Of a stretch of DNA of 64,000 nt, positions 35,769-47,614 are shown in pieces. Source of the DNA: Monilinia fructicola (lineage: Eukaryota; Ascomycota; Leotiomycetes; Helotiales; Sclerotiniaceae); NCBI GenBank assembly GCA_008692225.1, contig VICG01000015.1, forward strand, positions 389,001-453,000. The letters are read 5' to 3'. Position 1 is the first letter of the stretch. Each line of letters opens with the position of its first letter. Both the position numbers and the translations under genes were made by a program. A model generated the notes under the pieces. It searched no databases and was not told the origin of the DNA. It saw only the letters and a list, made by a program, of their open reading frames with translations.

Positions 35769-35776
35769 CACCCAAC
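35769..35776. repeat. Right target-site duplication (8 bp)
   Basis: CACCCAAC directly follows the element's CCCTA end and matches the left copy at all eight positions. Confidence 0.85.
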
Positions 35777-38700
35777 AGACATGCCAAGCCAAACTCTCGG
35801 CATCTATCACTAGTCATGGAAATCCACCTCATCAATACCGACTTTCTGTAAGCTCGATAAATATAGGGTTTGGGCGATTCTTTTTCTCCTCGGCATTATC
35901 CCTCTTGACCCTCAAAACTGCCTTTCTGTTAGTTTCTGAATGCAAATCACTATAGTTGCAATAACAAAAGCCACGATACAACCACTACGGGCATATAATT
36001 AACTTCCGTCGGGACGCAAGGACATGTCTTGGCGGTGATCATCTGGTCAATGCTTCCAGAAATATCTGAAATTTCCCGGGTGTTGTACACCAGCCGGTAC
36101 ATGCATATGAGGGAGTGGATTGTTGAAACCCGATTATGATTTCAATGAAGGCCACAGAAGTTTTAATACTTGTGCTGCTGCGGGGTTTGGAGAGCTTGAG
36201 GATAGTAACGTTGATGTAGATATGACTCGGTTACGATGTCTCCTCTTTTCGGTCTCGATTTTTGGCTTCATGGCGCATACATGCATGGATCTTGCAGATA
36301 TTTTAGGGGGCTTCCATGGTCCAGAAGCTAGAGGGGTACTCGTTTTAAGGTTTGCGTTAAGAAGGAACCGCTCCCAAGTTCTTGGAGAGATCGACTAAAC
36401 TCTGTTATGTTGTCATCAGCTGAGGGGCTCAATTCTAATTCCTAATTGTGGCACAGAAAAGAGGGTTGTAGTCTTTGCGAAACCCATGACTCGACAGTCC
36501 AAGAGATTCATGTTTCAAGAATTCAAGCTCTAGAGAGTTTATGCAGAGGGTGCATCATGATTTGATTGACTTGCGATAATGTCGATACTCTAGGGACCAG
36601 ATAGGCATTATGTCTTATATAGAGCATGCCATCCATCATACTACGCCAGAAGCTTGTTTGGATATCTGTCTTAATTAGGATTGAGAGAAAAGTGATACTC
36701 TTTGATGAATACTTTAAATCTCATTGACCTAGAATTCGATATTCCAAGCGCAACCTATCACGACTTGAATATCAATTTCCATCAAAGATTTACAGATCTC
36801 GCGAGAGATCTACTTACTAAAGATTGATAGTCATTCAAGACGAATACGAAAGTCGTGAGGATGGATGAGCTCTTGCAATACTTTGACGTGATATGGGAAA
36901 GTATATAGGGCGGGCTACAGAGCTTGATAGTGGGAATTTGACTCGATCTTGATAGATATGAAGTGAAGAACAGATTTGCGAAGGCAGCACAGATCTATAT
37001 TGCAAGGATGAAGGGCGGGCGGTAGCTTTAAGCCCAGAACCATTGAGATGGAACGGTGCATGTGAAACGGTAGGGTACCGTGAGTGGCTTGAGGGGGTTA
37101 AGGCTAGAATTCGAGAGTAGCCATCTTTGACAAGACTATGTCCAACAATCAGTTGTTTATCCTTGTGTCATTGAGGGAGTGAGAGAAATTCAGCATGGGT
37201 TTCAAGAAATTGACAGGAAACTGCCAACACGTGTAGAATGTTCGATGCTGGGATATAGCAAGCTGCTTTTGCTCAAACCATATCCTCCTTCCATCTGTCT
37301 TCTAACGTTTTTATTCCATCTACTCAATGAACATGTATTTGAATTATCCGAGCAGCGGCAGCAGCAGCAGCAGCAGTGTGTCTGTAATACGTGATGTGAA
37401 AGCTAAAGCTTAGGTAGACGGGTAAGGGGAAGGGGAGGGGAAGGGGAAGGGACCGTCTAACCTGGGCCAGCTGAGGCTCAGTCCGATTTGCTGGATGCTC
37501 AATCCTTGAGTATGGTTGGAGATATTATAAAGTTCAGAACGCCGTATCCGCATTTATCCGTTTTTATGATCTTTTTTATCCAGTTTCCTTTAGAACTACT
37601 GTAGAACTACAGCACAGTAATCTTCGCTTATGTTTCCGTTATTCCCGTTCAAACGATCGAAGATTAGGCCATATATGGTTAAGCCAAATTCCAGCTTGTC
37701 CAGATCAGATGTTAGTTACCCATCTTTTACACCTACTCGTGCTACCAGGAAGTATCCAAGTCAGTACGCTAACACGATAGGACCCATTATAATATATCTT
37801 GCAGAGATTTCTATTGGAGGAAGTATCTTCCTAAAAGTGGAATATTCAAAAAGGAGTAGTCTAATGGGTCTTATCGTATTAGCGTCACTTGAATACTTTC
37901 TGGCGGGCACGAGTACTTAATTCTCAACTCAATCTAACAGGCACATACTAGCCTCAGAACTATTCGCAAGTTTCTGCCCGTACCATATTGAGTATGCAGT
38001 ACTTCTACAGACGGTTTCTTGAAAACTTCCAAATACTCATACGAACATACAGAACGTGGAGAATTCATTTGAAAGACGTACCGGATTGTTGAACTTCTCA
38101 GATTGAAGGGGGATCTGCCTCACTTTTCCCACCTGCGTCGCCACTGACAAGCTGTACTTGCGTGTAAGCACTATGATATCTGTACAGGACTACTGTAAGG
38201 ACCTTGTTACAAGGAATGATCTTCAAATGATAGTTCCTACTCGAGTATGCGAGTTTTAGCTTAATGTCATTGCGATGGCTAATCCCTTCGGGAAGAACCA
38301 TAGCGTTCGGTCGCACGGCCACACCGTCATACTCCTTTTCAAAGAAGCATCAAGCATAACCATGACCTGGTTGGTTACACAATGCAGTAAACTCCCTGAC
38401 AGCAACGAGCTTTGCCATATCAGTGGATAATAATACCTCGGATCTAATTGACACAATTCCACGCATCTGCAATCCAAAAAGGTTTAGATGTCTCTAGTCC
38501 CAAAAGTAGGATCCTATTGAAATATTATCTCTTTAACCTGATTTGATTCGAGTACAGAATATGTATGTCTCGAGAAGTATGGCGAAAGATCACTTGTATC
38601 TGGAGCTTGACGATCAATCGAATTCCCACAGAATATATAGAAAAGTGTCGGAGAATTCGAATCAACTACTCCAGGCACATATTGACCCCGACCGACCCTT

Positions 38701-38852
38701 ATCCTGAAGATTATAGTATCCTTCGTTGAATTAGCAATCCATAACTTTTCTAGCCCCTCAATCTGTCAATCTGTCGGCCCATCATTCGTGACACAAATCA
38801 GATAGATCTCCAGGCGGTAACACGGCCCGCCCAAAAATTTATACAATCGTGA
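35777..38852. other. Gene-free region right of the transposon
   Basis: Open frames (36120-36398, 37179-37394, 37630-37920 and minus 38098-38477) are isolated, lack splice links and show no recognised motif. A CAG-type triplet tract lies at 37351-37376 and a GGGAAG run at 37428-37449. The last few hundred bases must include the promoter of the histidine kinase gene. Confidence 0.35.
37351..37376. repeat. CAG-type trinucleotide microsatellite
   Basis: AGCAGCGG is followed by (CAG)6, ending before TGTG. Confidence 0.9.
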
Positions 38853-41101
38853 ATGGTCATGACAAGGGGACATAAACGGACACCACCGTGTACAGGAAGA
38901 ATGATGGCAACGCACCCAAGACCGGACAGCTACCACGACAGAGAGCGTATGGCAAATAGTATGAGACACAACAATACCAACAACACTACCAACAACAACA
39001 ACGGAGCAATGAGATCAGACATAGTTTTGGCAGAGCTTGGAGCAGTTGATCTACTTCGTCAAGACAGCAGGCCTTCCTTCATTGTTGATCTTCTGATAGA
39101 TGATGAGAACTTCGAGCTTCCTATAGTCTTCACGAATGATGCCTTCAAGACCTACACTGGATTCAAAGACACGGCATCATGGCTTTTAGGAAACTCGAGT
39201 CAGCGTCGAGAGGCTTTCGTCAGATGGATATATACTCGGCCCAACTTTGCAGCCAATCAATATTGGTTCCAACAACAAAGGTGGTCCAAAGTTTTGTTGG
39301 GAAATCGATGGTGTGTTGTTTCTGGGCATGAAATGGCATTTTCAAAATCTGCGGCCAAGGATCACCATATCCTCGACTTCGAGTCCTCACAGTCTAGATA
39401 TTCCTCTCAATGTGGAAATGGAGATGGAAACATGACTTTTCGCAGTTCAAGAGATTGCGCTATAATAAAATCACCCGGCTCACACAGTCCTGCAGTGGCT
39501 GCTCGTGCGTACTTTAGGCCTCCCTCCCTATCTTTTGAGACACCTTTCGCCAAATTCTTCTCCAGCAAAGATTGGTCTTCTACAGCCGTGGAGTCTATCT
39601 CGGAACAGCTCTTAGACATGACGAGTTTAATCTCTAGCTTCACTCAACTATCTCCTATAGCTATGTTTGTAATGGATGCAAAGGACGGTAGTTTGGTATT
39701 TGCTAATGACGCCTGGTACGTCCCGTCTCTCCATTTGCATTCCACTGAGTTCTGTAGAAAAGACAGGCAGACCATTAAAATCTCGAGAGTATTGGCTAAT
39801 AGCGTATATCCAGGACAAGAATCACTGGTGGAACATTGGAAGATTGTACAGATTTGGGATGGCTCAATTGTTTGATCGATGAGGACAGGCCTTTTGTCGC
39901 GAAACAATGGTACACTCTCGTGAACGAAAGACGTCCTGTTCATTTTCAAGGAAGACTCAAGACACTCTGGAAACCTCCGGTTCCAGACCCTGCCTTGTTT
40001 GGAGAGAATGAAGTTTACTACACATGGGGTGAATGTAGTGCTGTTCCCCGATTCAATGAGAAAGGGGAGTTGGAACATGTTGTAGGATGTCTCAGCGATG
40101 TCACCCATCTGAAATGGGCTGCTAGAATGCAGGAAAAAAGGGCCAATCAAGCAATGGAGGAGGCGAGAAAAAGGGAAGAGTTCATGAACGCAACGAGTCA
40201 TGAGCTGATGAATCCACTATCAGCAGTCATTCATTGTGCTGATACCATGATCTCCAGTCTTGATGCGATCAACGAATCTCTTTCTGCGACTCATGATAAA
40301 GTTCTCCATGAAGGCGGCTCAGCGAGTCATGGAGAGATTAAGACGATTTTAACCCGGAATATTGAAATGGCGAAGATCATTCTAGGTTGCGGCGAACATC
40401 AGAAGAGAATTATGAGTGATACTCGTACGATGTCGAAACTGGACATTAATATGCTGTCAATTTCACCAATCAGAGCAGAGCCAATGCGTGTGGTTGATAC
40501 AGCTGTGGCCATGCTCTCGGGAGAGATATCTAAGTCAGATATCAATCTTCAATTGGAGGTAGACCCTTCCATAAAGGCTTTGGGTGTGAATTGGCTTTTG
40601 TTCGACCCTTCAAGATTTTTACAGCTCCTCCTCAATCTAATCATGAATGCGAACAAGTTCACAACATCATCAGAAGCTCGAAAGGTAATTGTTTGTCTGG
40701 GGGCAACAACTGGAACTCCTTACCACAGAGAAATTGGACGAGAGATACAGTACATACCTCTTCGCACAGCACGCAATGACCCAACTTCAAAAAGCGCATC
40801 GGGTACGGGTGAAGTAGTTTATCTTCATTGCTCGGTGACAGACACTGGTAGAGGATTGAGCGAAAGAGAGAGACGAGACCTCTTTAAAAAATTATCTCAA
40901 CCCTCTACAAGCCCTCATACGCAATTTGGTGATCCAGGTCTGGGATTGTTCATTTGTCGGGAGCTTGCAGAATTACATGGAGGTGCAATCGGGATCGGAT
41001 ACGCAGATCCCCAAGGAATTGGTAGCAGTTTCGCTTTTTATATCAAAACTCGACGATCCAAAATTCATACCGTGGAATCACTTTTGCAGACGCATGTGTA
41101 A
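38853..41101 (+). CDS. PAS-type sensor histidine kinase lacking a receiver domain
   Basis: Exons 38853-39715 and 39814-41101 (716 aa); intron with GTACGT donor, GGCTAAT branch and CCAG acceptor. After an Asn/Thr-rich N-terminus there are fungal hybrid-kinase sensor landmarks (FVRWIYTRPNF; a PAS start FVMDAKDGSLVFANDAW; LIDEDRPFVAKQW; CLSDVTHLKWAARMQ). The phospho-acceptor H-box is EEFMNATSHELMNPLSAVIH, with the His in TSHE. ATPase boxes follow: N-box LNLIMNANKF, G1 DTGRGL, F-like DLFKKL and G2 GLGLFICRELAELHGG. The chain stops 27 residues after the last conserved phrase (SSFAFYIKTRR), where family members normally continue into a receiver domain; none is found downstream. It may signal through a separate receiver or be truncated. 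The start ATG among several near 38853-38975 is uncertain. Confidence 0.88.
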
Positions 41102-41752
41102 TTGGCACATTATAAACGCCAAACTTCTAGAGCTGATTCCAATACCGGGTTCGAATTAGATGTCGTCATTTCATCATCTGAGCTAGATCTCTCAGAGCCC
41201 GAAACGACAAGTTTGAGTTTGCCAAGTTGTGTATGAGACTTGACGAAAGGAGGAAGTTCAGTGGAGATGCCAATGGAGGGTACAGGGGCGGATCCTTGGG
41301 GGGATTGTGGTGGAAGCGTTTAGAAGAAGGAATAGATTGCCGGAATGTAATGGGAAAGAGGCATAAGTGGCGTCGCGGCATGGAGCGTTCTCTCAATAAT
41401 TAGCGTGGGTAAACGTGGAGTTTTATGACTTCGTATATGAGGGTATATATCAGAGGAGCAAGGAGGGGTGGCATCTGTCAAATTAAGCTAATTTAGATCA
41501 TGGCAATGAAAAATGGGTTGGAAATCCAGAGATTGAGAAGAACGACAAGAAGCACGCAATTCAAGTTTAAATGATCAGAGGTGTTATCTCAACTCTAGAT
41601 CAATTCTATTTTCTTCATCAAAATGCTTAATTTCAGAATCCGTTTTCCAAAAATTAAAATCGAAGACGCTAGGCATACTCTGCGAATGTCATACATGATG
41701 TCACTCGACACGTCAACTTACTTCTCGAATTAGATGCGCGACAGAGTTTGCA

Positions 41753-41800
41753 CTGGAGGGGAGGGAGCTAACTGGAGGGAGGGAGCTAACTGGAGGGAGG
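41753..41800. repeat. 18-19 bp tandem repeat (2.6 copies)
   Basis: Copies of CTGGAGGGAGGGAGCTAA; the first copy has one extra G. Confidence 0.9.
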
Positions 41801-42532
41801 CCAAACTTGAGATACTAGTGACTGGCTACCGTTGAATGGGGAGATGATTCACAATAAGTATAAAATATTCTTGAAACTACCGACAAGCAGAAAACTCCGC
41901 AAATGGCGACTCCCTTATAACCTGAAGTCCTGTAATATCAATTATGTGTTTGAATACCTATATTCTTTCCTTTTCTACTACTCTTTACTTTTAAAATTCG
42001 TTACATCTGTTACATCCCTCCTCTCAGAGAGCTCAATCTTTGCTTTAGTACAGAGCGCAACCTTCTTTTTCTTTAACAGTGCTCTAGATCATCAAATAAT
42101 CTTAAAGGTGAAGTGAGGCGAGAATCAAGGTCGTGCAATAAGCAGCCTAGTTTCTAATCGGCAGATGATCATTTTAGATTCCTATACCCAGTGGTCTAGC
42201 TGTATATATGTACAAGCGAGGTGTACCCCTTTTCTTCTGAAGCTTCACTCCCCACAGACATCTCTCTTGAATGAATCTTGATAACCTCTTAGAGACTGTG
42301 AATCTTGACTTTTTGTTTTCTCTTGAATTTACTGACTCGTTTGTTCCGTGAGTTATACTGTACTACTTGAGTAATGATAGATAGATAGGTATACTTATAT
42401 CTGGCAAAACTCCTCAATCAACTCTACAAATTGATATCAATATACTCGAGTACCATACTTCAACCCAGTGTTCACATTTACTGAAAAACGGAAAAGTACC
42501 ACCACGTTATCGTCTTCGTCACAAGTTTTATC

Positions 42533-42564
42533 GAACTTTCGAACTTTCGAACTTTCGAACTTTC
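42533..42564. repeat. Four-copy 8-bp tandem repeat
   Basis: GAACTTTC is repeated four times without change. Confidence 0.95.
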
Positions 42565-44298
42565 TGTACATACTTGTAAAGCCACCGAAGTCGAGATTTT
42601 TACCGAGGGCGTTTTTCCCAGTGTCACTCCCGTCACAAACGCCATCAAGACCTTAACCAACACATCAGCCTATGCACATATTACAATCATCGGGCGCTAT
42701 TCTCGTGCCCGTCGGCTGAATCCTCCTCCACTGGCTTCTCATTGTCCTTTTCGAATACTGGATCTCGTTCGAGGGTATCAATGTTGGGTAAGAATCGCAA
42801 CGTGCGGTTCCGTGTGCGTGGTGTTGTATTTCGTTCTTCTTTCTCTGTCGTACTGGTCCTAGGTATGAGGTGGAAAGTGCAGAGGAGCAAGAGAGGTTAG
42901 CGGCGCGGTGGGGAATGTTGGATGGATGATGGTGTTATAATGAGGTCGGGTCAGTTTATGCTTAGATGGATATACTTATTCTGTTGGGTAAAGTCAGGTT
43001 ACATGATTAGGCTCTAGGCTTGAGGAAAGCATAGAGACTCCTTAGTAAGGAACCCAATAATTACTCTGCACTTCTACCTCTTTAGTCACAATAAGTAACA
43101 GAATATCATGTGATCACACTACTAAGGATATTGTCTAATTTTTCACATATCGATGAATTGATAAAATGGCTACTTCCAATCAGGCTACGAGCCTTCCTTT
43201 GAAGCGAAGGTATGATATATGCCTCGAAGTATTATGTCGTACTTGTTTCTCTCTGATCGTAACGTTTGGACGATGGCTGCTGGGTGAAGAGATTTGTATT
43301 GGAATTTGCTCGACCCCAAATGCGAGGTAAGATGAAAGATGACGATGAAATTTTGCAATGATGAGACAGCTACAAGTCAGATTATCGGTTGAGTTGGAAC
43401 TGAATTGGTATTCCTCTTGTTTGGGCAGGTACCCAGTCAGGGGTTGCAGTCGTTCAAATCCATGATGCGATAAACGGTCGAGCAATCCTCAAGGCGAATG
43501 TTTACGGTAGGGTTTTACCTACATGTGAGCAGATCCCAGAAGTCAGAAGAGTGGAAGAAAGGAGTTGCGAGATTTCATTCGGTATGTTACATTGTACCCA
43601 AGGAGAAATCTCAATATGTGAACCGGAGAGGATAGGTAAGACACAACAGTATAACAGTAATTTGATATATAGATTGAAGCCTTACAGAAATCATCAAGTA
43701 GAAATTTATTGTATGAATTATTATTGAATTGATTCGTAAAATAAGATAGCAGCAGCAAGGGGAAATACCAATTGCAGGATACTCACCATATGATACATTG
43801 GTCCATCGAGAGACTTCAAAGAACCGGGTAATGTTTGTCGTGAACCGTTCCACCGAATTAAGGAAAATAAAGAACTTTTTTTGCAAGATGCCCTCGGGAA
43901 GCCCACATGAAGTAAAGTCCCCTCTCGAGGTATTCAAAGATACAAGAAAGGATCATACCAACTTCTTTTATGTTCAAAGCCCACAGATCATGATGCCCGA
44001 CCCAAACGCCCCACTGAATATAGTATCAAAAAGTATCAAGCATCATAACGCGACAGCCACAAGCCTACGACCACGTAAATCAAAGCCCACAAGTTGTAAA
44101 CTTCTCTTCCAATGAAAGAATTCAAGGAAAGAAGAAGCCATGTCTCAAAGCCCACATTCTCCATAAGGAGTAGAAGTCAAGAGCCCACAACCCACAAAGC
44201 CAACGACCCACATATCAACACAAAGGTATCCTCAAAGAATACTCAAAGTGCGACAAAGTACGGACAGGCAATGGTTATCTTTACATGATACCATCAGC

Positions 44299-45993
44299 TT
44301 ACTCGAAAGACATCTTCTTTCCCTTGAAGTCACCGAAGCCGCCACGGTTAGTGCTAGCGCCACGTCCACCACCACGTGCACCACCACCACGTCCACCACC
44401 TCTTCCACCACGGTCAAATCCTCCACGTCCACCACCACGTCCGCCACCACGTCCACCACCACCACGTCCGCCACGTCCACCAAAGCCACCACCCTCACTG
44501 CGCTCTGGACGAGGAGTAGCATAGTCAAGTCTGACTGGACGGCCAGCAATATCAGCACCCATCATAGCATCATAAGCAGCGGTGGCATCTTCAATAGAAC
44601 CGAAGGTAACATATCCGAATCCCTTAGGGTTGCCAGTTTCCCTAAAGAGTATTAGTATGTGAAACTAACGTATTGCATGGGTGAACTTACTGGTCAGTAG
44701 GAAGTCTAACGTTGACAACAGTGCCGTGAGCACCGAAAGCCTCACCAACAACGTTCTCATCAGCATCGAATGAAAGGTTACCAAGGAAGAGAGTGTCGGA
44801 AGGAGGGTTCTTAGCATCACCGAATTGAGCAGCACGGTTATTGGCACGCTCCTTTGGTGCAGTGTTATCACGTGGAGTGGAGAAGTCAACGTTGGCCTCA
44901 CGACCGTCGATGAGAGCACCCTTCTTAGCAGCGAGGGCGGCAGCAGCATCGGATGACTTGGCGAATTCAACGTAACCGAAACCCTTGGAGCGTCCAGTGT
45001 TTTTGTCGCTGATGACACGAGCACCTGTGATTTCACCAAACTCTTCAAACTCACGGTAAAGCCACTCATCATCAATGTTCCAGCTCAAGTTACCAACGAA
45101 CAAGTTCTTGACACCAGAGTCCTCTCCAGTAGTCTCCTCAGTCTTAGTCTTCTTGGCGGATGCTTCAGGCTCAGCTTCTGCCTTACGCTTCTTGGATGGA
45201 GCTTCGGCTTCAGCCTCGCTGGCAGAGTCGCTATCGGAATCGGAAGAGTCAGAGTCGGAGTCGGAGTCGGATCCAGATGCCTTCTTCTCTTCTTCGTCGG
45301 AGGAGTCAGAGCTATCGGAGTCATCAGAGTCCTCCTGTATGAGTGTTAGTTGATGAAAACCAAGGTAAGATTGATGGAAGAGTTGATGTTACTTACAGTA
45401 GCCTTGGCAACTGCCTTAGCAGCACCATTGATCTTTGCCTTTCCTGCATCGACAACCTTTTGAACCTTCTTGGCAGCAGCAACTACTGGCTTGGCTTCCT
45501 CCTCGGATTCGGAGTCGGAGTCGGAGTCGCTAGAGTCGTCACTATCTTCGCTTTCAGAAGCAGCAGCCTTCTTGGCAGGCTTTGCGGCGGGTTTAGAGTC
45601 AGTCTCGGATTCAGAAGAGTCGGAATCATCGTCGGATTCAGATTCAGATGATGAGGATTCAGAGGATTCTACCTCTTTCTTCTCAGCAGCCTTAGCAGCT
45701 TTGCCGTTGGCCTTGGTAGCCTTAACTGGTGCTGGCTTCTCCTCTTCAGATTCGGAATCGGATCCAGAGTCGGAACTGGAGTCGCTATCGGATGATGGAG
45801 TGGCAGCCTTCTTGACTGGCTTTGGAGCTGGCTTAGCCTTGGTGGCGGTAGCCTTTGCGGTCTGTTTTGATTTAGCTTTTGGTGTTTGAGATGGTTTGAC
45901 AACTGCAGCATTCTTGACAGTTGATAGTGGTTGTTTGACCTCAGTCTTTTTGGTGGAAGCCTTAGCAGCCTTTGGTTCCTTGGTCTTAGCCAT
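44299..45993 (-). CDS. gar2: Nucleolin-like nucleolar RNA-binding protein (Gar2/Nsr1)
   Basis: Exons on the minus strand: 45993-45397, 45334-44691, 44641-44299 (527 aa). Gar2/Nsr1 acts in the nucleolus in 18S rRNA processing and small-subunit assembly. The N-terminal half alternates Lys/Ala-rich stretches with acidic serine tracts (SSDSDSSSDSGSDSESEEE), typical casein-kinase-2 substrates that bind ribosomal factors. Two RRMs follow: RRM1 around residues 275-352 (RNP2 LFVGNL, RNP1 KGFGYVEF) and RRM2 around 383-460 (LFLGNL, KGFGYVTF). The tail is an RGG box (about 466-520) ending GDFKGKKMSFE. Both introns are short with canonical signals and in-phase junctions. Long antisense open frames over the repeats are compositional shadows. 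Confidence 0.96.
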
Positions 45994-46581
45994 TTTGAAT
46001 AATTTACTTCTTGAAGGAGTGAAGTGATTGAAGTTGTGAAGGACTGGAGAAATGAAGAATCTTGATCAAATTTGCCGAACGAATTGATACAAGAGAGAGA
46101 GTAAAGTTGAAGAGGATTGAAGAGGGATGAAGAGGATGGTGTGCAGGAGGGAGAGGATGAAAAGTTTAAGTAGCTTTGAAGAAAAAGCTCTTATCGGGAA
46201 GCGACTGAAAAAAAAATTAAATTTTAATCGGCGCTAATTTGATAAAAGATAAAAAAAAAGGAATCGAGAAAAGCACGTGCAAGGTCCTTTCACTACCTAC
46301 CTAGGTAGGTACAGATAGCTGTACTGTAGTCTCAACATTGATTAGGTCATCAATCACATTGGGAGTCCAATGTTGGACCCACAATAAACCGTGACTTTCA
46401 ATCTTGAGCTTAAACAATCAAAATAGCTTCAATATACAAACGTCCACAAGTATTTGTGAGGGAAGTCAATGATCCTGAAGTCTTAGAATTCACCATTGGA
46501 GACAGATTATTTATCAAATAATATATCGTTTGATCTCATCGTCCTTTCATACATTTTACATTTCGCCCTTTACAAAAGACA
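45994..46581. promoter_or_regulatory. Divergent promoter region of gar2 and the complex I subunit gene
   Basis: This 588-bp gap separates two divergent genes and must hold both promoters. It contains CACGTG at 46274-46279 and a perfect 16-bp palindrome, ACCTACCTAGGTAGGT, at 46295-46310. The gar2 leader is GA-rich on the plus strand. Confidence 0.45.
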
Positions 46582-47029
46582 ATGGCACCAACTCCAGAGT
46601 CCGCCGCATTCCTTGCGAAGAAACCTACTGTTCCCCAACCTTCGATGGTGTCGATTATGATGATACTGCACGATTGAAGCAAGCACAAGATGCGGTAATC
46701 AGAGAACAATGGGTCAAGAGCATGATGGCGCGCTTAGTGAGAGAGGAATTGGGAAAGTGTTATTACAAGGAGGGAGTCAATCATTTGGAGAAATGCGGTG
46801 CATTAAGAGGTGAGGATTAATGTTTATAAACTGGGGGAAGCTATGGATTCTCTAGGAGAGGATATGGTTCCATCATTTTTGAGAGAACTGTGGCACTCCA
46901 CTCAGAACTTCGTATTATTGATCTTGGAGCTAATCCTTTCCCTTAGATCGGTACTTCGAGTTATTAAAGGAGTCTAAGATTAGAGGTTATCTGTTCGAAC
47001 AACAAAACTATACAAAGAAGCCTGAATAG
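46582..47029 (+). CDS. NDUFB10: NADH:ubiquinone oxidoreductase 12-kDa subunit (NDUFB10/PDSW-type), frameshifted near the N-terminus
   Basis: Exons 46582-46809 and 46947-47029; about 103 aa if the frame is restored. This is an accessory subunit of mitochondrial complex I, in the membrane-arm periphery. The ATG at 46582 opens MAPTPESAAFLAKKPTVP, the usual start of fungal homologues, but the conserved continuation (PTFDGVDYDDTARLK, REQWVKSMMARLVREELGKCYYKEGVNHLEKCGALR) is in a different frame; one C is missing from the run at 46633-46636. The intron (GTGAGG to CCTTAG) then joins RDRYFELLKESKIRGYLF to the KKPE end correctly. The second frame is also open from an ATG at 46530, which would give 121 aa with an unrelated N-terminus. 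Confidence 0.88.
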
Positions 47030-47614
47030 TAATGTTATGAGAAAATTATTGGGCGAGAAGGAAAATGGGGTAGGGGGAGAGGGAGGTATCAAGCTAGATG
47101 GGGAGAGAATACGCATGAGTTCAATGCAACTGGGGACAGAATATCCGGAATGAAATGCTAAAGTCATGCAAAGAATCCAGCAAGCTTCACAGTATTTATT
47201 CAAAACTAGAGACCTAGGAAAGGTCGGCCAACAGGACTGTAAATATGAAACATTGTACAACCAACCAATCAACCAGTCTTTCTGTCCTAAACTTGTGATC
47301 TTACAATGTGTTCAGAAAGATGCACATATAGTTTCAAATTGCCTGTTTCTCAGCTTCCCAGGATAACGAGAGACTAATAGAGAATTGCCGATATCAAGAG
47401 AGCCCACGTGCAATTCTCTCACAAAGCAAATACTCCGTAAACAAACCATTGACTACCTAGGTACTTATCCACCAAGCACCAATATCCCCCCACCAAAGAA
47501 TCTGATATCACCAGCACACTAGGCACATATCGACACCCGTATACATGCCAAAAAAATAAATCTCCATGTGCATCAAGCCTAACAATAGCCACCAAATCAC
47601 CTCTTCCACAATCC
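47030..47614. other. Intergenic region
   Basis: Between two plus-strand genes. It contains ACTCCGTA at 47432 and TACCTAGGTA at 47454-47463, motifs that recur in other intergenic regions of the window. No gene was seen. Confidence 0.45.

Larger units (their letters stand above)
41102..44298. other. Gene-free region with tandem repeats, 3' of the kinase and of gar2
   Basis: No supported gene. A minus-strand stretch at about 42687-42865 after a CATACCTAG acceptor reads like a charged terminal exon (NIDTLERDPVFEKDNEKP) but no upstream exon or ATG was found. Tandem repeats lie at 41753-41800 and 42533-42564. Close to gar2 an 11-mer, CAAAGCCCACA, recurs at 43975, 44081 and 44146. Confidence 0.35.

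Noticed and set aside
36120..36398. 92-codon frame in the gene-poor region
   Set aside because: No recognisable motif, no intron signals, and no support from neighbouring sequence.
45343..45889. Long plus-strand open frames over gar2
   Set aside because: They are antisense shadows of the repetitive Ser/Asp/Glu codons of the nucleolin-like gene.
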